Origin: Paenibacillus hexagrammi
GTDB taxonomy: Bacteria > Bacillota > Bacilli > Paenibacillales > NBRC-103111
Reading direction: 5' to 3'
NCBI RefSeq assembly: GCF_021513275.1
Contig: NZ_CP090978.1
Coordinates: 3,224,001-3,288,000 of the forward strand
DNA length: 64,000 nucleotides
The position numbers and the translations under genes were made by a program. Below the pieces are notes generated by a model. It ran no database searches, had not been told where the DNA came from, and was given only the letters and a program-made list of their open reading frames with translations. Below, in pieces: positions 27,160-37,526 of the stretch; within the stretch, counting starts at the first letter, position 1; each line of letters begins with the position of its first letter.

Positions 27160-28260
27160 TTATGCTTGTACTGCTGTCTCAGCTAGAACTTGAGTTAATG
27201 CAGCAATGAATTTTTCATTTTGCTCGCTGCTGCCGATTGTCACACGAATTGATGTCGGGAAGTCCAATTGATGTCCACCGCGCACAATAATCCCCTTGCG
27301 CAGTAAACCTTCAAATACTGCTGCTGCAGGGCGGCCAACATCCACCATCACAAAGTTGCCATGTGCTGGGAACGCCGTTAAACCAAGCTTGGCAAACTGC
27401 TCCGTCAAGTAGGCCAATCCGGCAGAATTGGCAGTTCGGCATTTTTCAATAAATTTATTGTCTTGAATCGCCGCGATGGCAGCTGCTTGAGCCATGCGAG
27501 TCGTATTAAAAGGTTCGCGAACTTGATTAATCGTGCGAATGACCGAAGGATGACCGACGCCGTATCCAATCCGTAAAGATGCCAATCCGTAAATCTTGGA
27601 GAAAGTGCGAAGAGAAATCACATTCTCATACTGCTTGATCAATTCAATACTGTCAGGATACTCACCTGTTGTGTTGTATTCACAGTAGGCCTCGTCAAGC
27701 ACAACAAGCACGTTTGAAGGTACTTTGGATAAGAAAGCTTTAATTTCCTCATCCGTATTCATAGTTCCTGTAGGATTGTTTGGATTACAAATCCATACGA
27801 TCTTCGTACGGTCAGTAATCGCCGCTAACATAGCATCAAGATCATGTGTACCATGATTCAAAGGCACCTCAATGCAGTTGGCCCCTTCAATCTCACAGTT
27901 ATGCTTGTATTGCGGAAACGTATGCTTCGCCATCACCGTGTCGTCCCCTGGGACTAGATACGCTCTGGCGAGCATCAAAATAACTTCATCCGAACCTGCT
28001 CCGAAAATAAGTTGGTTCGTCTCTACACCAAGATACTTGGCAACGGCGGATGTTAAATCAACAGCTCCGCCATCAGGATATAGGCTGATATTAGCCAGCT
28101 CGGCTTCGATTGCCGCTTTCACCTTTGGCGAGCTGCCGAAAGGATTTTCATTAGACGCGAGCTTAATAATTTCAGAAAGACCCAGCTCTCTTTTTACTTC
28201 CTCAATAGGCTTGCCAGGCTGGTAGACTGGTAAATGAACGATCGATTGTTTAGGTTGCAT
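27160..28260 (-). CDS. hisC: Histidinol-phosphate aminotransferase
   Basis: The 366-residue PLP enzyme carries ASNENPFGSSPKV, GAGSDEVI, NPNNPTGT, DEAYCEY and the PLP lysine in TFSKIYGLASLRIGYG. In B. subtilis the trp-linked hisC also transaminates tyrosine and phenylalanine precursors, which explains its place between trpA and tyrA. Spacing to both neighbours is about 20 bases, consistent with one transcript. Confidence 0.95.
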   Translation of the reverse strand: MQPKQSIVHLPVYQPGKPIEEVKRELGLSEIIKLASNENPFGSSPKVKAAIEAELANISLYPDGGAVDLTSAVAKYLGVETNQLIFGAGSDEVILMLARAYLVPGDDTVMAKHTFPQYKHNCEIEGANCIEVPLNHGTHDLDAMLAAITDRTKIVWICNPNNPTGTMNTDEEIKAFLSKVPSNVLVVLDEAYCEYNTTGEYPDSIELIKQYENVISLRTFSKIYGLASLRIGYGVGHPSVIRTINQVREPFNTTRMAQAAAIAAIQDNKFIEKCRTANSAGLAYLTEQFAKLGLTAFPAHGNFVMVDVGRPAAAVFEGLLRKGIIVRGGHQLDFPTSIRVTIGSSEQNEKFIAALTQVLAETAVQA

Positions 28261-28276
28261 AGGTTCAGGTCACCTC

Positions 28277-29095
28277 TTATTGAATTGTCGTACCTTTTAA
28301 TTGTCCCACAAACTTGCGTATTTGCAAGAGTCCTTCAGGATGTGCGCTATCTGCCTGTAAATGGTGCAGCACTTCCTCAATCGTTCTTACGATGGCACTG
28401 CCCACTACGACTCCGTCACACTGTTTTTCAAAGCGCTCCACTTGCTCACGGTTGGAAATACCAAATCCCACGACAATAGGCACCTGAGCCGCTTCACGAA
28501 CGGTCGATAAGAATTCATCGATCCCTCCGAAAAATTCTGAACGAACGCCAGTGACACCGAGTGACGAAACGCAATATACGAAGCCCTTAGCACCTGCTGC
28601 TATTCGCTTGACACGTTCATTTGATGTCGGTGCAACAAGCGGAATGAGATGGATTCCGTAACGCTCTGCAACCTCTCTTGTCTCACTGTCTTCTTCCAGC
28701 GGCAGGTCCGGAATAATGGCTCCGCTAATTTCATTCTCCTGCATGAGCTTAAAGATTTTATCAAGTCCAATTTGGAGGACGGGATTGTAATAAGTAAACA
28801 AAATAAACGGAAGCTTGGAGCCACGTTTACGCGCTTTATTGGCAACTTCAATCACATCATAAACAGAAATGCGGCGCTGCAGGGCGCGCTCGGAAGAACG
28901 TTGAATGACGGGGCCGTCCGCAAGCGGATCCGAATAAGGCACACCTAGCTCGATTAGATCCGCACCGGCTTGCTCCATCTCAAGAATCAATTCGACTGAA
29001 GCATCCAGCGATGGGTCTCCAATGGTCAAAAAGGGAATTAAAGCTGTTTCGCCGCGCTCCTTCAACTCAGCAAATCGTTGATCAATACGGTTCAT
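28277..29095 (-). CDS. trpA: Tryptophan synthase alpha subunit
   Basis: The 272-residue TIM barrel has PFLTIGDPSLD, ELGVPYSDPLADGPVIQ with the catalytic Glu and Asp, and GFGISNREQVERF. It cleaves indole-3-glycerol phosphate and passes indole to the beta subunit. The gene follows trpB by two bases, so the two subunits are translated in step. Confidence 0.97.
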   Translation of the reverse strand: MNRIDQRFAELKERGETALIPFLTIGDPSLDASVELILEMEQAGADLIELGVPYSDPLADGPVIQRSSERALQRRISVYDVIEVANKARKRGSKLPFILFTYYNPVLQIGLDKIFKLMQENEISGAIIPDLPLEEDSETREVAERYGIHLIPLVAPTSNERVKRIAAGAKGFVYCVSSLGVTGVRSEFFGGIDEFLSTVREAAQVPIVVGFGISNREQVERFEKQCDGVVVGSAIVRTIEEVLHHLQADSAHPEGLLQIRKFVGQLKGTTIQ

Positions 29096-29097
29096 GC

Positions 29098-30294
29098 TTA
29101 TTCTCTCCCCTCACCCAAATAACCCATAATGGCTTCTACGTCTTTATCTCCGCGACCGGACAGGCTGACGACGATAATTTGATCTTTATCCATGGTTGGC
29201 GCAACCTTCACAACCTGCGCGATGGCATGTGCGCTCTCGAGAGCTGGTATGATCCCTTCCGTACGGCTAAGGAGCTGCAATCCGTCAAGTGCTTCCTGAT
29301 CGGTAATAGGGAAATACTGAGCGCGCTCGATATCCTTCAGATATGCGTGCTCGGGACCAATCCCCGGATAGTCCAGACCTGCAGAAATAGAATGTGCAGG
29401 CTGTACTTGACCGAATTCATCTTGCAGCAGGTAGCTCATCGACCCTTGAAACACTCCAGGAGTTCCCATCGTCATCGTAGCTGCATGCTCATCCGTATCG
29501 ACACCGCGACCGGCTGCCTCAACACCTATAAGCTTTACATCCGTATCGTTAACAAACGGATAGAATATCCCCATCGCGTTGCTGCCGCCTCCTACACATG
29601 CGATTACAGCATCCGGCAGACGTCCTTCCGTTTCCAAAATTTGCTCGCGGGATTCGTCGCCGATGACACGTTGAAAATCACGAACCATCATAGGATAAGG
29701 ATGCGGTCCGGTTACCGAACCAAGAATATAGTAGGTATCTTGAACATGACTAACCCAATATCGAAGGGTTTCGTTACATGCATCCTTCAGTGTTCTTGTA
29801 CCGGATGTTACCGGAATGACCTCAGACCCGAGCAGCTTCATCCGGAATACATTGAGCTGTTGGCGCTTGGTATCCTCTTCACCCATGAATACCTTGCACT
29901 CCAAACCGAGCAGAGCAGCCACAGTTGCCGAAGCCACGCCATGCTGTCCGGCGCCCGTCTCTGCAATGACTTTCTTTTTGCCCATTCGTTTGGCAAGCAC
30001 AGCTTGTCCAATCGTATTATTGATTTTATGAGCTCCGGTATGATTCAGATCCTCCCGCTTGAGATAAATCTTTGCTCCGCCGAGCTTCTCTGTCAGCCGT
30101 TCTGCATAATACAAAGGGGTCGGGCGCCCCGAGTATTGCTTTTGCAGATAACGAACTTCTTCTATAAATTCAGGATCATCCTTATATCGTTGGTAAGCTT
30201 CTTCCAGCTCGATGAGCGCATTCATCAGCGTCTCCGGCACGTAACGGCCCCCGAACTTTCCAAACCTGCCTTGAGCGTCAGGTATTTGCGTCAC
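29098..30294 (-). CDS. trpB: Tryptophan synthase beta subunit
   Basis: The 398-residue PLP enzyme shows [11 protein letters not shown], the PLP lysine in [27 protein letters not shown] and SGRGDKD. It condenses indole with serine. The GTG start overlaps the trpF stop as GTGA. All expected residues are present and the length is normal. Confidence 0.98.
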   Translation of the reverse strand: MTQIPDAQGRFGKFGGRYVPETLMNALIELEEAYQRYKDDPEFIEEVRYLQKQYSGRPTPLYYAERLTEKLGGAKIYLKREDLNHTGAHKINNTIGQAVLAKRMGKKKVIAETGAGQHGVASATVAALLGLECKVFMGEEDTKRQQLNVFRMKLLGSEVIPVTSGTRTLKDACNETLRYWVSHVQDTYYILGSVTGPHPYPMMVRDFQRVIGDESREQILETEGRLPDAVIACVGGGSNAMGIFYPFVNDTDVKLIGVEAAGRGVDTDEHAATMTMGTPGVFQGSMSYLLQDEFGQVQPAHSISAGLDYPGIGPEHAYLKDIERAQYFPITDQEALDGLQLLSRTEGIIPALESAHAIAQVVKVAPTMDKDQIIVVSLSGRGDKDVEAIMGYLGEGRE

Positions 30295-30989
30295 TTACGG
30301 GTCACCCTTTCTACAAATGCAGTAATTTTAGCTATATCTTTGACACCGCTGGTCTCTACACCACTGGAAACGTCTACTCCATCAGGTGAATAGACCGATG
30401 TTAACTGATCGACATTATCCGGTTGAAGGCCTCCCGCTACTAAAAGACGTACGCCGCTCCTGCGCGCCCATTCTTGATAAACAGGAATACAATCCCATGC
30501 GAAAGTCTTTCCGGAGCCGCCGCCGTACACAGGATCAAACGTATCCAACAGAATGGCATCAACCGCCTCTTTAAAAGGGTCCAGCTGTGCTGCAACCATC
30601 TCCGGGGTTGGCACTGATTCAGATGTTTTCGAAATGGATACGGATTTAAACACTTGTACCTGAAAATGCTCGCGAACCCACCTGCAAAAATCAGGCGTTT
30701 CTTTGCTGTGCAGTTGAATCACATCAAGCTTCGCCACAGCCATGATTCGCTCCAGCTCATCATTCGTCGGATTTACAAAAACGCCCACCGTTAGGGGCGT
30801 CTTAAGTCCGGCAGCAGCTTCTGACTGCAAATAAGCAATCAGCTCGCCCGCCTTCTCCGGCGTGATCTGGCGCTTGCTGGGAGCAAAAACAAAACCGATA
30901 TGATCTATCGGCAAATGTACGATTGATTTTATCACTTCAACGCTTTGTAGTCCACAAATTTTTATGGTGGGGACTGCCTGCAATGCCAT
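30291..30989 (-). CDS. trpF: Phosphoribosylanthranilate isomerase
   Basis: The 232-residue protein has KICGLQ (catalytic Cys), [37 protein letters not shown] and GGLQPDNV, the ordered motifs of TrpF. It isomerises phosphoribosylanthranilate. Stop and next start overlap by four bases with trpB, and about 20 bases separate it from trpC. Confidence 0.95.
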   Translation of the reverse strand: MALQAVPTIKICGLQSVEVIKSIVHLPIDHIGFVFAPSKRQITPEKAGELIAYLQSEAAAGLKTPLTVGVFVNPTNDELERIMAVAKLDVIQLHSKETPDFCRWVREHFQVQVFKSVSISKTSESVPTPEMVAAQLDPFKEAVDAILLDTFDPVYGGGSGKTFAWDCIPVYQEWARRSGVRLLVAGGLQPDNVDQLTSVYSPDGVDVSSGVETSGVKDIAKITAFVERVTRK

Positions 30990-31008
30990 GATTGTCCGCC
31001 TCTTTTCC

Positions 31009-31809
31009 TTACTTTTTGCCGCTGAATTTCTCGCCCATCAAGTCGTATACCGCTTGCTCTACAACAGGCTGACGCATGAAATGCTCACCGATAAGTACGG
31101 CATGGGAACCGATTTGTTCCAGATAAGTCATATCAGCCTTCGAAGAGATACCACTCTCACTTACCACCGTTTTCCCCTTGGGAATCATACTGATTAGTTC
31201 CTCTGTTGTATGTAAATCCGTCACAAACGTTTTTAGGTTACGGTTGTTAATACCTATAAGCTGTGTATCCAGCTCCAACGCTCTTTCTAATTCTTCCCGA
31301 TTATGAACCTCGACCAGCGCGTCTAGTCCCAAATCGGAAGCAAGCGCCAAGAATTCTTTCATCTTCGAAGTAGTTAAGATGGCCGCAATCAAGAGGATCG
31401 CATCCGCTCCGATCATCCGAGCTTCATATATTTGCTTAACATCAATTGTAAAATCTTTACGCAGCAGCGGCACGTTAACAGCCTTACGCACCGCGCTTAA
31501 ATAGTCGTTGCTGCCTTGGAAATAATCTACATCAGTAAGTACCGAGATGCAGTCCGCGCCGGCGCGCTCATAGGCTTGTGCTAATGCGACTGGCTCAAAG
31601 TCCGATCGAATGAGCCCTTTTGAAGGGGAAGCTTTCTTCACTTCTGCGATTAGACCCATCGAGCGGTTTCTTCGCTCAGTCAGTGCCTTTTCAAACCCCA
31701 AGCAGGGGGGAAGCGAAGCGATCTCCTTCTCTGCATGAGAAATCGAGAAGGTCATCTTCATTGCTTCTACTTCCGCTTGTTTAGTCGCGACAATTTTATC
31801 TAGAAACAT
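31009..31809 (-). CDS. trpC: Indole-3-glycerol phosphate synthase
   Basis: The 266-residue TIM barrel has EVKKASPSKGLI (catalytic Lys), DYFQGS, LLRKDF, EVHNREELERAL, GINNRNL and SESGISSK. It closes the indole ring in tryptophan synthesis. The start overlaps the trpD stop by 14 bases. Confidence 0.97.
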   Translation of the reverse strand: MFLDKIVATKQAEVEAMKMTFSISHAEKEIASLPPCLGFEKALTERRNRSMGLIAEVKKASPSKGLIRSDFEPVALAQAYERAGADCISVLTDVDYFQGSNDYLSAVRKAVNVPLLRKDFTIDVKQIYEARMIGADAILLIAAILTTSKMKEFLALASDLGLDALVEVHNREELERALELDTQLIGINNRNLKTFVTDLHTTEELISMIPKGKTVVSESGISSKADMTYLEQIGSHAVLIGEHFMRQPVVEQAVYDLMGEKFSGKK

Positions 31810-32839
31810 GGCTAAATTCTCCCGTAAATTGAATGTATTCGTTCAGCTTCTGTGCCGCTCTGCCCGAATCGATCGAGTCGGCCGCAAGCTTAACACCTTG
31901 CTGCAGAGTGCCGCAATGTCCAGTCACATAGAAGCAAGCAGCAGCGTTAGCCAGCACAATGTCTCGGTGAGCGCCTCTTTCTCCGGCATAAATGTTACGG
32001 ATAATCTCGGCGTTTAGATGTGCATCGCCGCCCGCTACATCCTTGATGCTGTGAGCACGCAGTCCCAAGTCATCTGGTGTAATGAGATAGGTTGTGATGG
32101 TATCGTCTTTCAGCTCGGTCACTTTAGTAGGAGCCGATATGCTGAATTCGTCCAAGCCATCCTCGCTGGCAACGACGAGAGCACGTTTCAAGCCCAGGTT
32201 CTTCAGCGCCTCTGCAATCAGCTCTGTTTTCGTACTGTCAAATACGCCAAGCACTTGGCGATCGGCACCAGCCGGATTCGTTAAAGGACCAAGCAGATTG
32301 AATACGGTACGGAAACCAAGCTCTCTACGAGGAGCTGCAACATGCTTCATCGACTGATGATAAGCCTGAGCAAACATGAAGCAAATTCCGATTCGATCCA
32401 AGACTTCAGCCGCTTGTTCACCGCTAATAGAAATATTAACGCCCAGTGCTTCCAAAACGTCCGCGCTTCCACTCTTGCTTGACATCGCTCTGTTTCCATG
32501 TTTAGCAACACGTATTCCGCCTGCTGCCGCAACAAAAGCGGCCGCTGTCGAGATATTAAACGTATCCGCGCCATCTCCACCGGTACCGCATGTATCGAGC
32601 AAATTGGATTGAGATACTCGCACCGAAACGGCCTTGCTCCTCATACATTCGGCGAAGCCCGTAATCTCCTCTAGTGTTTCCCCTTTGATCCGCAGCGCCG
32701 TAAGGAGGCTGCCAATTTGAGCTGGCGAAGCTTCTCCTTCCATAATGCACGACATGATACTCCGCGCTTCTTCACGGTTCAAATGGCCGCCGCCGATGAC
32801 CTTTGCTATCGCGCCTTGAATCGTCATTTGCTCGCTCAT
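31796..32839 (-). CDS. trpD: Anthranilate phosphoribosyltransferase
   Basis: About 347 residues with DTCGTGGDGADTFNIST, VAKHGNRAMSSKSGSAD, VFNLLGPLTNPA and GLDEFSI, the PRPP and anthranilate-binding motifs. The ATG at 32839 (MSEQMTIQGAIAKV) is preferred over an in-frame start at 32881 since family members begin there. It follows trpE by 28 bases. As in B. subtilis, no trpG is present in the operon; a glutamine amidotransferase shared with folate synthesis is presumably elsewhere. Confidence 0.96.
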   Translation of the reverse strand: MSEQMTIQGAIAKVIGGGHLNREEARSIMSCIMEGEASPAQIGSLLTALRIKGETLEEITGFAECMRSKAVSVRVSQSNLLDTCGTGGDGADTFNISTAAAFVAAAGGIRVAKHGNRAMSSKSGSADVLEALGVNISISGEQAAEVLDRIGICFMFAQAYHQSMKHVAAPRRELGFRTVFNLLGPLTNPAGADRQVLGVFDSTKTELIAEALKNLGLKRALVVASEDGLDEFSISAPTKVTELKDDTITTYLITPDDLGLRAHSIKDVAGGDAHLNAEIIRNIYAGERGAHRDIVLANAAACFYVTGHCGTLQQGVKLAADSIDSGRAAQKLNEYIQFTGEFSHVSR

Positions 32840-32867
32840 ACATCCGTTCCCCTTTCTCCCCAACCTT

Positions 32868-34418
32868 CTACGAATTGACAAAGTAATCTTTATTAATATC
32901 GCTTACCGGCTTCGGCACCGGACTAAACATCGCTTCCGCCATGCGTATCGCTTTGAGCAGCGCTTTGGCTTTATTCACCGTTTCATCGAATTCATTCTCC
33001 GGTACGGAATCCCATACGATTCCTGCACCCGCCTGGACGTAAGCTTTGCCATTCTTGAAGATAATCGTACGAATCGTAATGCACGTATCCAGATTACCGG
33101 AGAAGCCCAGGTAGCCGATGGCACCCGCGTAAGCTCCTCTCGATTCAGGCTCCAGCTCTGCAATGATTTCCATGGCTCTCAGCTTCGGAGCACCTGAAAC
33201 CGTGCCAGCAGGCATACATGAAAGGAAGGCATCGTAGAAGTCTTTATTGGCTGCTATTTTACCAGACACATTGGATACGATGTGCATGACATGAGAGTAA
33301 CGCTCAATATCCATAAAAGTGTCGCATTTTACTGTACCAAACTCCGACACACGTCCGAGGTCATTTCGTCCGAGATCAACCAGCATAAGATGCTCTGCAC
33401 GTTCTTTCTCGTCTGCCAGCAGTTCTTTTTCCAAAGCCAGATCCTCTTCCGGAGTCCTGCCTCTTGGCCGTGTACCCGCAATCGGTCTAGTTTCTACTTT
33501 ATCTTCCTCAACACGCACCAGCAGCTCAGGTGATGTTCCAACGATGACTTCATCATCCATTTTGAGAACGTACATATAGGGGGATGGGTTCATCGTACGA
33601 AGGACTCGGTACACTTGAAGCGGCGATACCGCTGTTTCTATTTCAAAACGTTGAGAAAGCACGACTTGGAAAATGTCGCCAGCCCGGATGTATTCCTTGG
33701 CTTTCTCGACATTGGCAATATACTTATCTTTCGTAATATTTGAACGGATTTCACCAAGTTCCGGCTCTTCCTTGATCGGATTATGCGTCATGGTATCAAA
33801 GCTAAGCGGTCGCTTGATCTTTTCAATCGTAGCATCTATCTTCGCGCAGGTTGCATGATAAGCTTCAACAATGTCGGCATCTGTTGCGAAGTTAGGTACA
33901 TGCACGTTGGCGATAACCTTAATCTGCTGTTTAAAATGATCGAATACGATCACTTGATCACAAAACATAAACTGGATATCGTTCATTTGCAGATCATCAA
34001 TTTGATGAGCCGGAAGCTTTTCATAGTATTGAAGCAGATCATATCCGAAAAACCCAACAGCTCCACCTGTGAAACGAGGAAGATCCGGAATCTGAGGACT
34101 GGAATAGGAACGAAGGTAGGCTTTCAATATTTCAACCGGTCTTTCTTCGGAAACTATCGTTTCCCTTGCCGTCTCCACTTCCGTTTTACCGTGCTTGGCG
34201 CGAATCATCAGGAAAGGATCACTCCCGATAAAGGAATATCTCGCCCATTTCACACCGCCTTCTACGCTCTCCAGTAGGAATGCGCGACGTTCTGCATACA
34301 GATGTTGAAACACACGAATCGGCGTTTCCGTGTCGGCCAGCAGGTTGCGAACGACAGGGATCAAATTATAATCTTTGGCAAGTCGAATCACTTCTTGGAT
34401 TTCCGGTGTGTACATCAT
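32868..34418 (-). CDS. trpE: Anthranilate synthase component I
   Basis: The 516-residue chorismate-binding enzyme shows the N-terminal LLES segment (feedback tryptophan site), [62 protein letters not shown] and [14 protein letters not shown]. It forms anthranilate from chorismate with an amidotransferase partner. GGAAGGGGAG lies four bases before the ATG pair at 34418/34415. It is the first trp gene after the TRAP attenuator. Confidence 0.97.
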   Translation of the reverse strand: MMYTPEIQEVIRLAKDYNLIPVVRNLLADTETPIRVFQHLYAERRAFLLESVEGGVKWARYSFIGSDPFLMIRAKHGKTEVETARETIVSEERPVEILKAYLRSYSSPQIPDLPRFTGGAVGFFGYDLLQYYEKLPAHQIDDLQMNDIQFMFCDQVIVFDHFKQQIKVIANVHVPNFATDADIVEAYHATCAKIDATIEKIKRPLSFDTMTHNPIKEEPELGEIRSNITKDKYIANVEKAKEYIRAGDIFQVVLSQRFEIETAVSPLQVYRVLRTMNPSPYMYVLKMDDEVIVGTSPELLVRVEEDKVETRPIAGTRPRGRTPEEDLALEKELLADEKERAEHLMLVDLGRNDLGRVSEFGTVKCDTFMDIERYSHVMHIVSNVSGKIAANKDFYDAFLSCMPAGTVSGAPKLRAMEIIAELEPESRGAYAGAIGYLGFSGNLDTCITIRTIIFKNGKAYVQAGAGIVWDSVPENEFDETVNKAKALLKAIRMAEAMFSPVPKPVSDINKDYFVNS

Positions 34419-34537
34419 CGAACTCCCCTTCCAACAGGCTCCTCACTAAGGAGACTCATTCGTTTTTAAGTCAAGCTTTACGATGGAGGAACCATCATAT
34501 CCCATTTAGTTTGGGTCCGTTTTGAATGGAATATAAT

Positions 34538-34568
34538 AAAAAAACCTCTACCGAAGTAGAGGTGTTAG
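34538..34568 (-). terminator. trp attenuator terminator
   Basis: CCTCTAC and GTAGAGG (34545-34562 with a TTCG-type loop) form a compact stem followed by T7 (34538-34544). The 5' arm plus adjacent CTAAC can pair instead with AGTAGAG and GTTAG inside the upstream TRAP site, forming an antiterminator. Confidence 0.85.
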
Positions 34569-34667
34569 GTTTAAGTTGAAGGGTAGTATGAAATGAATAA
34601 AGAAGATGTGTCTGCATATGTAAAATGGCAACCTAAATAGGCATGCTCCACCATATGCTCGTAAACA

Positions 34668-34741
34668 CTCTGCTTTCTCAACTCAACTGTTCTCTGCTCA
34701 ACTATACTAACTCTAGGCTCTACTCACTACTTACTCATCTA
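34668..34741 (-). promoter_or_regulatory. TRAP RNA-binding site in the trp leader
   Basis: On the minus strand a dense series of GAG and TAG triplets (with one CAG) runs through 74 bases; from 34736 to 34679 they recur mostly every 5-6 bases, matching the spacing TRAP needs. At least 11 triplets can be placed in register. TRAP, encoded by mtrB at 45 kb, should wrap this RNA when tryptophan is bound and prevent the antiterminator. The site begins almost at the transcription start. Confidence 0.85.
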
Positions 34742-34746
34742 TAAAC

Positions 34747-34776
34747 ACTATACTACCGCTATTGCGGATTTGTCAA
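34747..34776 (-). promoter_or_regulatory. Internal sigma-A promoter for trpE onward
   Basis: TTGACA (34771-34776) and TATAGT (34747-34752) are separated by 18 bases. The -35 hexamer is formed by the last codons of aroH. Confidence 0.75.
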
Positions 34777-35139
34777 ATTCACTATGTCAGGTCGCAGCGC
34801 TTGGGCTGCTTTTAAATAGATGTGGTTTATCTCGGATTGGCTCTTTGTTGTGTTCACTTGAACCATTAAACGGATGCATTTCGGCAAACTATTCTCTACA
34901 GGCACTTCCAGCGCGCACATCAGTGGCACAAGCTCCCAACCGCTCATCGTACGAATTGCACGAGCCGGGAATGTTGCCGTTAGGTCTTGGGTTACTGTGA
35001 TAAACACATAACTAATATCTTCGGGTCTGCAATCATTAGCAGCTATGATGGCATGAAGCAGTTCGGATGTTGCAGATAGTATCTCTTGTTCTTCATTATG
35101 CTCTACTGTTGTGGCACCGCGAATTCCCCTTGCGAACAT
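34759..35139 (-). CDS. aroH: Monofunctional chorismate mutase, AroH class
   Basis: The 126-residue protein matches the B. subtilis AroH fold: MFARGIRGATTVEHNEEQEI, SATSELLHAII, SYVFITVTQDLTATFPARA with the catalytic Arg, and a C-terminal YLKAAQALRPDI. It rearranges chorismate to prephenate for phenylalanine and tyrosine. It lies between aroB and trpE, as in B. subtilis, and its 3' end contains the trp promoter -35. Confidence 0.95.
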   Translation of the reverse strand: MFARGIRGATTVEHNEEQEILSATSELLHAIIAANDCRPEDISYVFITVTQDLTATFPARAIRTMSGWELVPLMCALEVPVENSLPKCIRLMVQVNTTKSQSEINHIYLKAAQALRPDIVNLTNPQ

Positions 35140-35142
35140 AGA

Positions 35143-36238
35143 TTAGCTCTCCCCTTTGAGTTGGTTCACAATATCCCTAACCTGACTGACTTGTACGTCC
35201 TTGCGGATTTCAACTTTACCAATCTCCGTAGGCACGATATAAACCATAGTCCCTTCCTGGAACTTCTTATCATGCATCATAGCGCTCATAATACTGTCCG
35301 TATCCAAGTGAGCAGGAATGGCAACCGGCAAACCAAATTTCACAAATAAATTCCGAGTGACCGTATGGATATCCTCACTGTAGCCGAATTGCTGCGCCAG
35401 CTTAGCTGCACCGACCATTCCGATTGAGATGGCTTCCCCATGCAGCAGCTCGCCATAGCCAGCGACTGCTTCCAAAGCATGGCCAATGGTATGGCCCAGA
35501 TTTAGAATAGCACGGAGATCATTTTCTCTCTCATCCTGCGAAACGACGATCGATTTCACTTTGCACCCTTGATAAAGCGCATACTCCAACGCATCCGTAT
35601 CCAGGCTGAGCAGCTTCTCGGCGTTATCGTCGCACCACTGCGTAAATTCAGCGTCCCAGATCAAGCCGTGCTTGATTACTTCGGACAAGCCCGCTTTCAC
35701 TTGGCGAAGCGGAAGGGTCAGCAGCGTATCGATGTCGAAGAGGACCAGCTCAGGCTGATGAAACGCCCCGATGATGTTCTTTGCCATCGGGTGATTGACC
35801 GCTACCTTGCCTCCGACACTGCTGTCGTGGGCAAGGATCGTCGTCGGGATCTGCACGAAGCGGATCCCGCGCATGAAGCTCGCCGCCGCAAAGCCGGCGA
35901 GGTCGCCTACTACGCCTCCTCCAGGGGCGACGATCGCAGATTTGCGATCGAGGCCCGCCTGGAGGGCGGCAGAGGACGATTCCCTCGAGCTGCGCGAGGG
36001 ATTTGGAGGTTTCGCCTGCGGGCACGACGCAGGCTGTAGCGGCGAAGCCGCCTTCGCCGAGCAGCGTCATCATGCGCTCCAGATGGCGCGAAGCCACTTC
36101 ATCGTCGGTAACGACGAGAAGTGGCGACTTGCGGCTGATGGCGTGCTTGTCGAAGAGGGCGGCAATGTCGTTCAGTACGCCTTGACCGATGTAAATCGGA
36201 TAAGAACGCTCTCCCAAATCAACTGTGAGTTCTCTCAT
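35143..36238 (-). CDS. aroB: 3-dehydroquinate synthase, one apparent frameshift
   Basis: The N-terminal half (MRELTVDLGERSYPIYIGQG) and the C-terminal half (MRGIRFVQIPTTILAHDSSVGGKVAVN, LNLGHTIGHALEA, HGEAISIGMVGAA) belong to one AroB enzyme. The central nucleotide-binding part AIVAPGGGVVGDLAGF is in a third reading after the break; removing one base near 35975-35985 (probably from a G3 run) restores SSAALQAGLDRKS and 364 residues. AroB converts DAHP to dehydroquinate. The middle of the gene is unusually G+C-rich. Confidence 0.94.
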
Positions 36239-36240
36239 AA

Positions 36241-37404
36241 TTAGTAGCTCTCCACTTGAGCCAGGAAGTTGGTAAGGTTCGCACGAATTTCTTCAATGGA
36301 ATCTCCGCCGAACTTATCCAGGAAGGCATTCGCTACTTCCCATGCCACCACATTTTCCATAATAACGCCTGCAGCAGGAACTGCACACGTATCGGAACGT
36401 TCAACTTGCGCTGTGAAAACTTCCTTAGTATCAATATCTACGCTTTGCAGCGGTTTGTATAACGTTGAGATCGGCTTCATAACACCGCGAACGATAATCT
36501 GTTCCCCTGTTGTCATTCCGCCTTCAAATCCGCCAGCACGGTTGGTTGCACGTCGGAAACCGCCTTCTTGGGTGTACAAGATTTCATCGTGCACATTCGA
36601 GCCTCTGCGCTCGGCTGCTTCAAAGCCAATTCCAAATTCCACGCCCTTAAATGCTTGAATGGACAGAACGGCTTGAGCAATCTTTCCATCTAATTTACGA
36701 TCCCATTGAACGTGGCTGCCAAGACCGACAGGAACACCTTCAATAATGACTTCCACGATACCTCCAAGAGTATCTCCATCTTCCTTCGCAGCATCGATAG
36801 CTGCGATCATCTTCGCTTCTGCATCTTTGTCAACCACACGAACCGGCGACTCTTCGGTTACCCGAATCAGTTCGTCGATCGGCAGTTCTTGACGCTGAGC
36901 TTCAACATCTCCAATGCGGATAACTTGTCCAGCAACTTTAATACCGAATTCGGCAAGCAGTTGTCTGGCTACTGCACCGGTAGCAACTCGCATCGTTGTC
37001 TCACGGGCGCTGGAGCGCTCCAAAATGTTGCGAAGATCTTTCTGATTGTATTTCAGACCGCCGTTGAGATCAGCATGTCCAGGACGCGGGCGATTCACGC
37101 GGCGCTTCACTTCGTTATCACCTTCAACCGGTTCAATGCCCATCACAGTCGTCCAGTGCTTCCAATCATTATTTTCGACGACAAGCGCGATTGGCGCTCC
37201 TGTTGTCTTACCATGGCGAACGCCGCCGACGATATTAGCCGTGTCTTTCTCAATTTGCATCCGTCGACCGCGGCCGTAGCCTTTTTGACGTCTATGTAAT
37301 TGAAAATTCAACTCATCAAAATTTAGTGTCACATTGCTTGGAAATCCTTCAATAATAGCGGTAAGCTGCGGGCCATGCGTTTCTCCTGCAGTTAAGTATC
37401 TCAT
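36241..37404 (-). CDS. aroC: Chorismate synthase
   Basis: The 387-residue FMN-dependent enzyme has [63 protein letters not shown], and [15 protein letters not shown]. It eliminates phosphate from EPSP to give chorismate (the gene is called aroF in B. subtilis). GGGGGGAACGG precedes the ATG at 37404; the longer frame reaching 37461 is leader. It is the first gene of aroC-aroB-aroH. Confidence 0.96.
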   Translation of the reverse strand: MRYLTAGETHGPQLTAIIEGFPSNVTLNFDELNFQLHRRQKGYGRGRRMQIEKDTANIVGGVRHGKTTGAPIALVVENNDWKHWTTVMGIEPVEGDNEVKRRVNRPRPGHADLNGGLKYNQKDLRNILERSSARETTMRVATGAVARQLLAEFGIKVAGQVIRIGDVEAQRQELPIDELIRVTEESPVRVVDKDAEAKMIAAIDAAKEDGDTLGGIVEVIIEGVPVGLGSHVQWDRKLDGKIAQAVLSIQAFKGVEFGIGFEAAERRGSNVHDEILYTQEGGFRRATNRAGGFEGGMTTGEQIIVRGVMKPISTLYKPLQSVDIDTKEVFTAQVERSDTCAVPAAGVIMENVVAWEVANAFLDKFGGDSIEEIRANLTNFLAQVESY

Positions 37405-37475
37405 ATCCGTTCCCCCCTGAGCGATTTTCATCGAATCTCTTGCCTCGCAAGCATTCGCCAATTTCTGCCTCTACC

Positions 37476-37514
37476 TTACGCGAAAGCAGAGCGCTTTAGC
37501 GCTTTGACGCGTAA
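37476..37514 (-). promoter_or_regulatory. Stable hairpin in the aroC 5' leader
   Basis: TTACGCG and CGCGTAA form the base of a stem continued by AAAGC and GCTTT, enclosing AGCGCT repeats. It lies near the predicted transcript start and about 75-110 bases before aroC. No T-run follows, so it is not a terminator. Confidence 0.5.
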
Positions 37515-37526
37515 TTATCTTTTGTC

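Noticed and set aside
29011-30393. A 460-codon open frame on the plus strand
   Set aside because: It lies exactly opposite trpB, an intact and fully conserved gene, and shows no family motif or ribosome binding site. It is a reading-frame shadow.
34419-34537. A 19-codon frame between the trp terminator and trpE (MGYDGSSIVKLDLKTNESP)
   Set aside because: It has no ribosome binding site and no Trp codons, so it cannot be a tryptophan leader peptide; TRAP explains the regulation.
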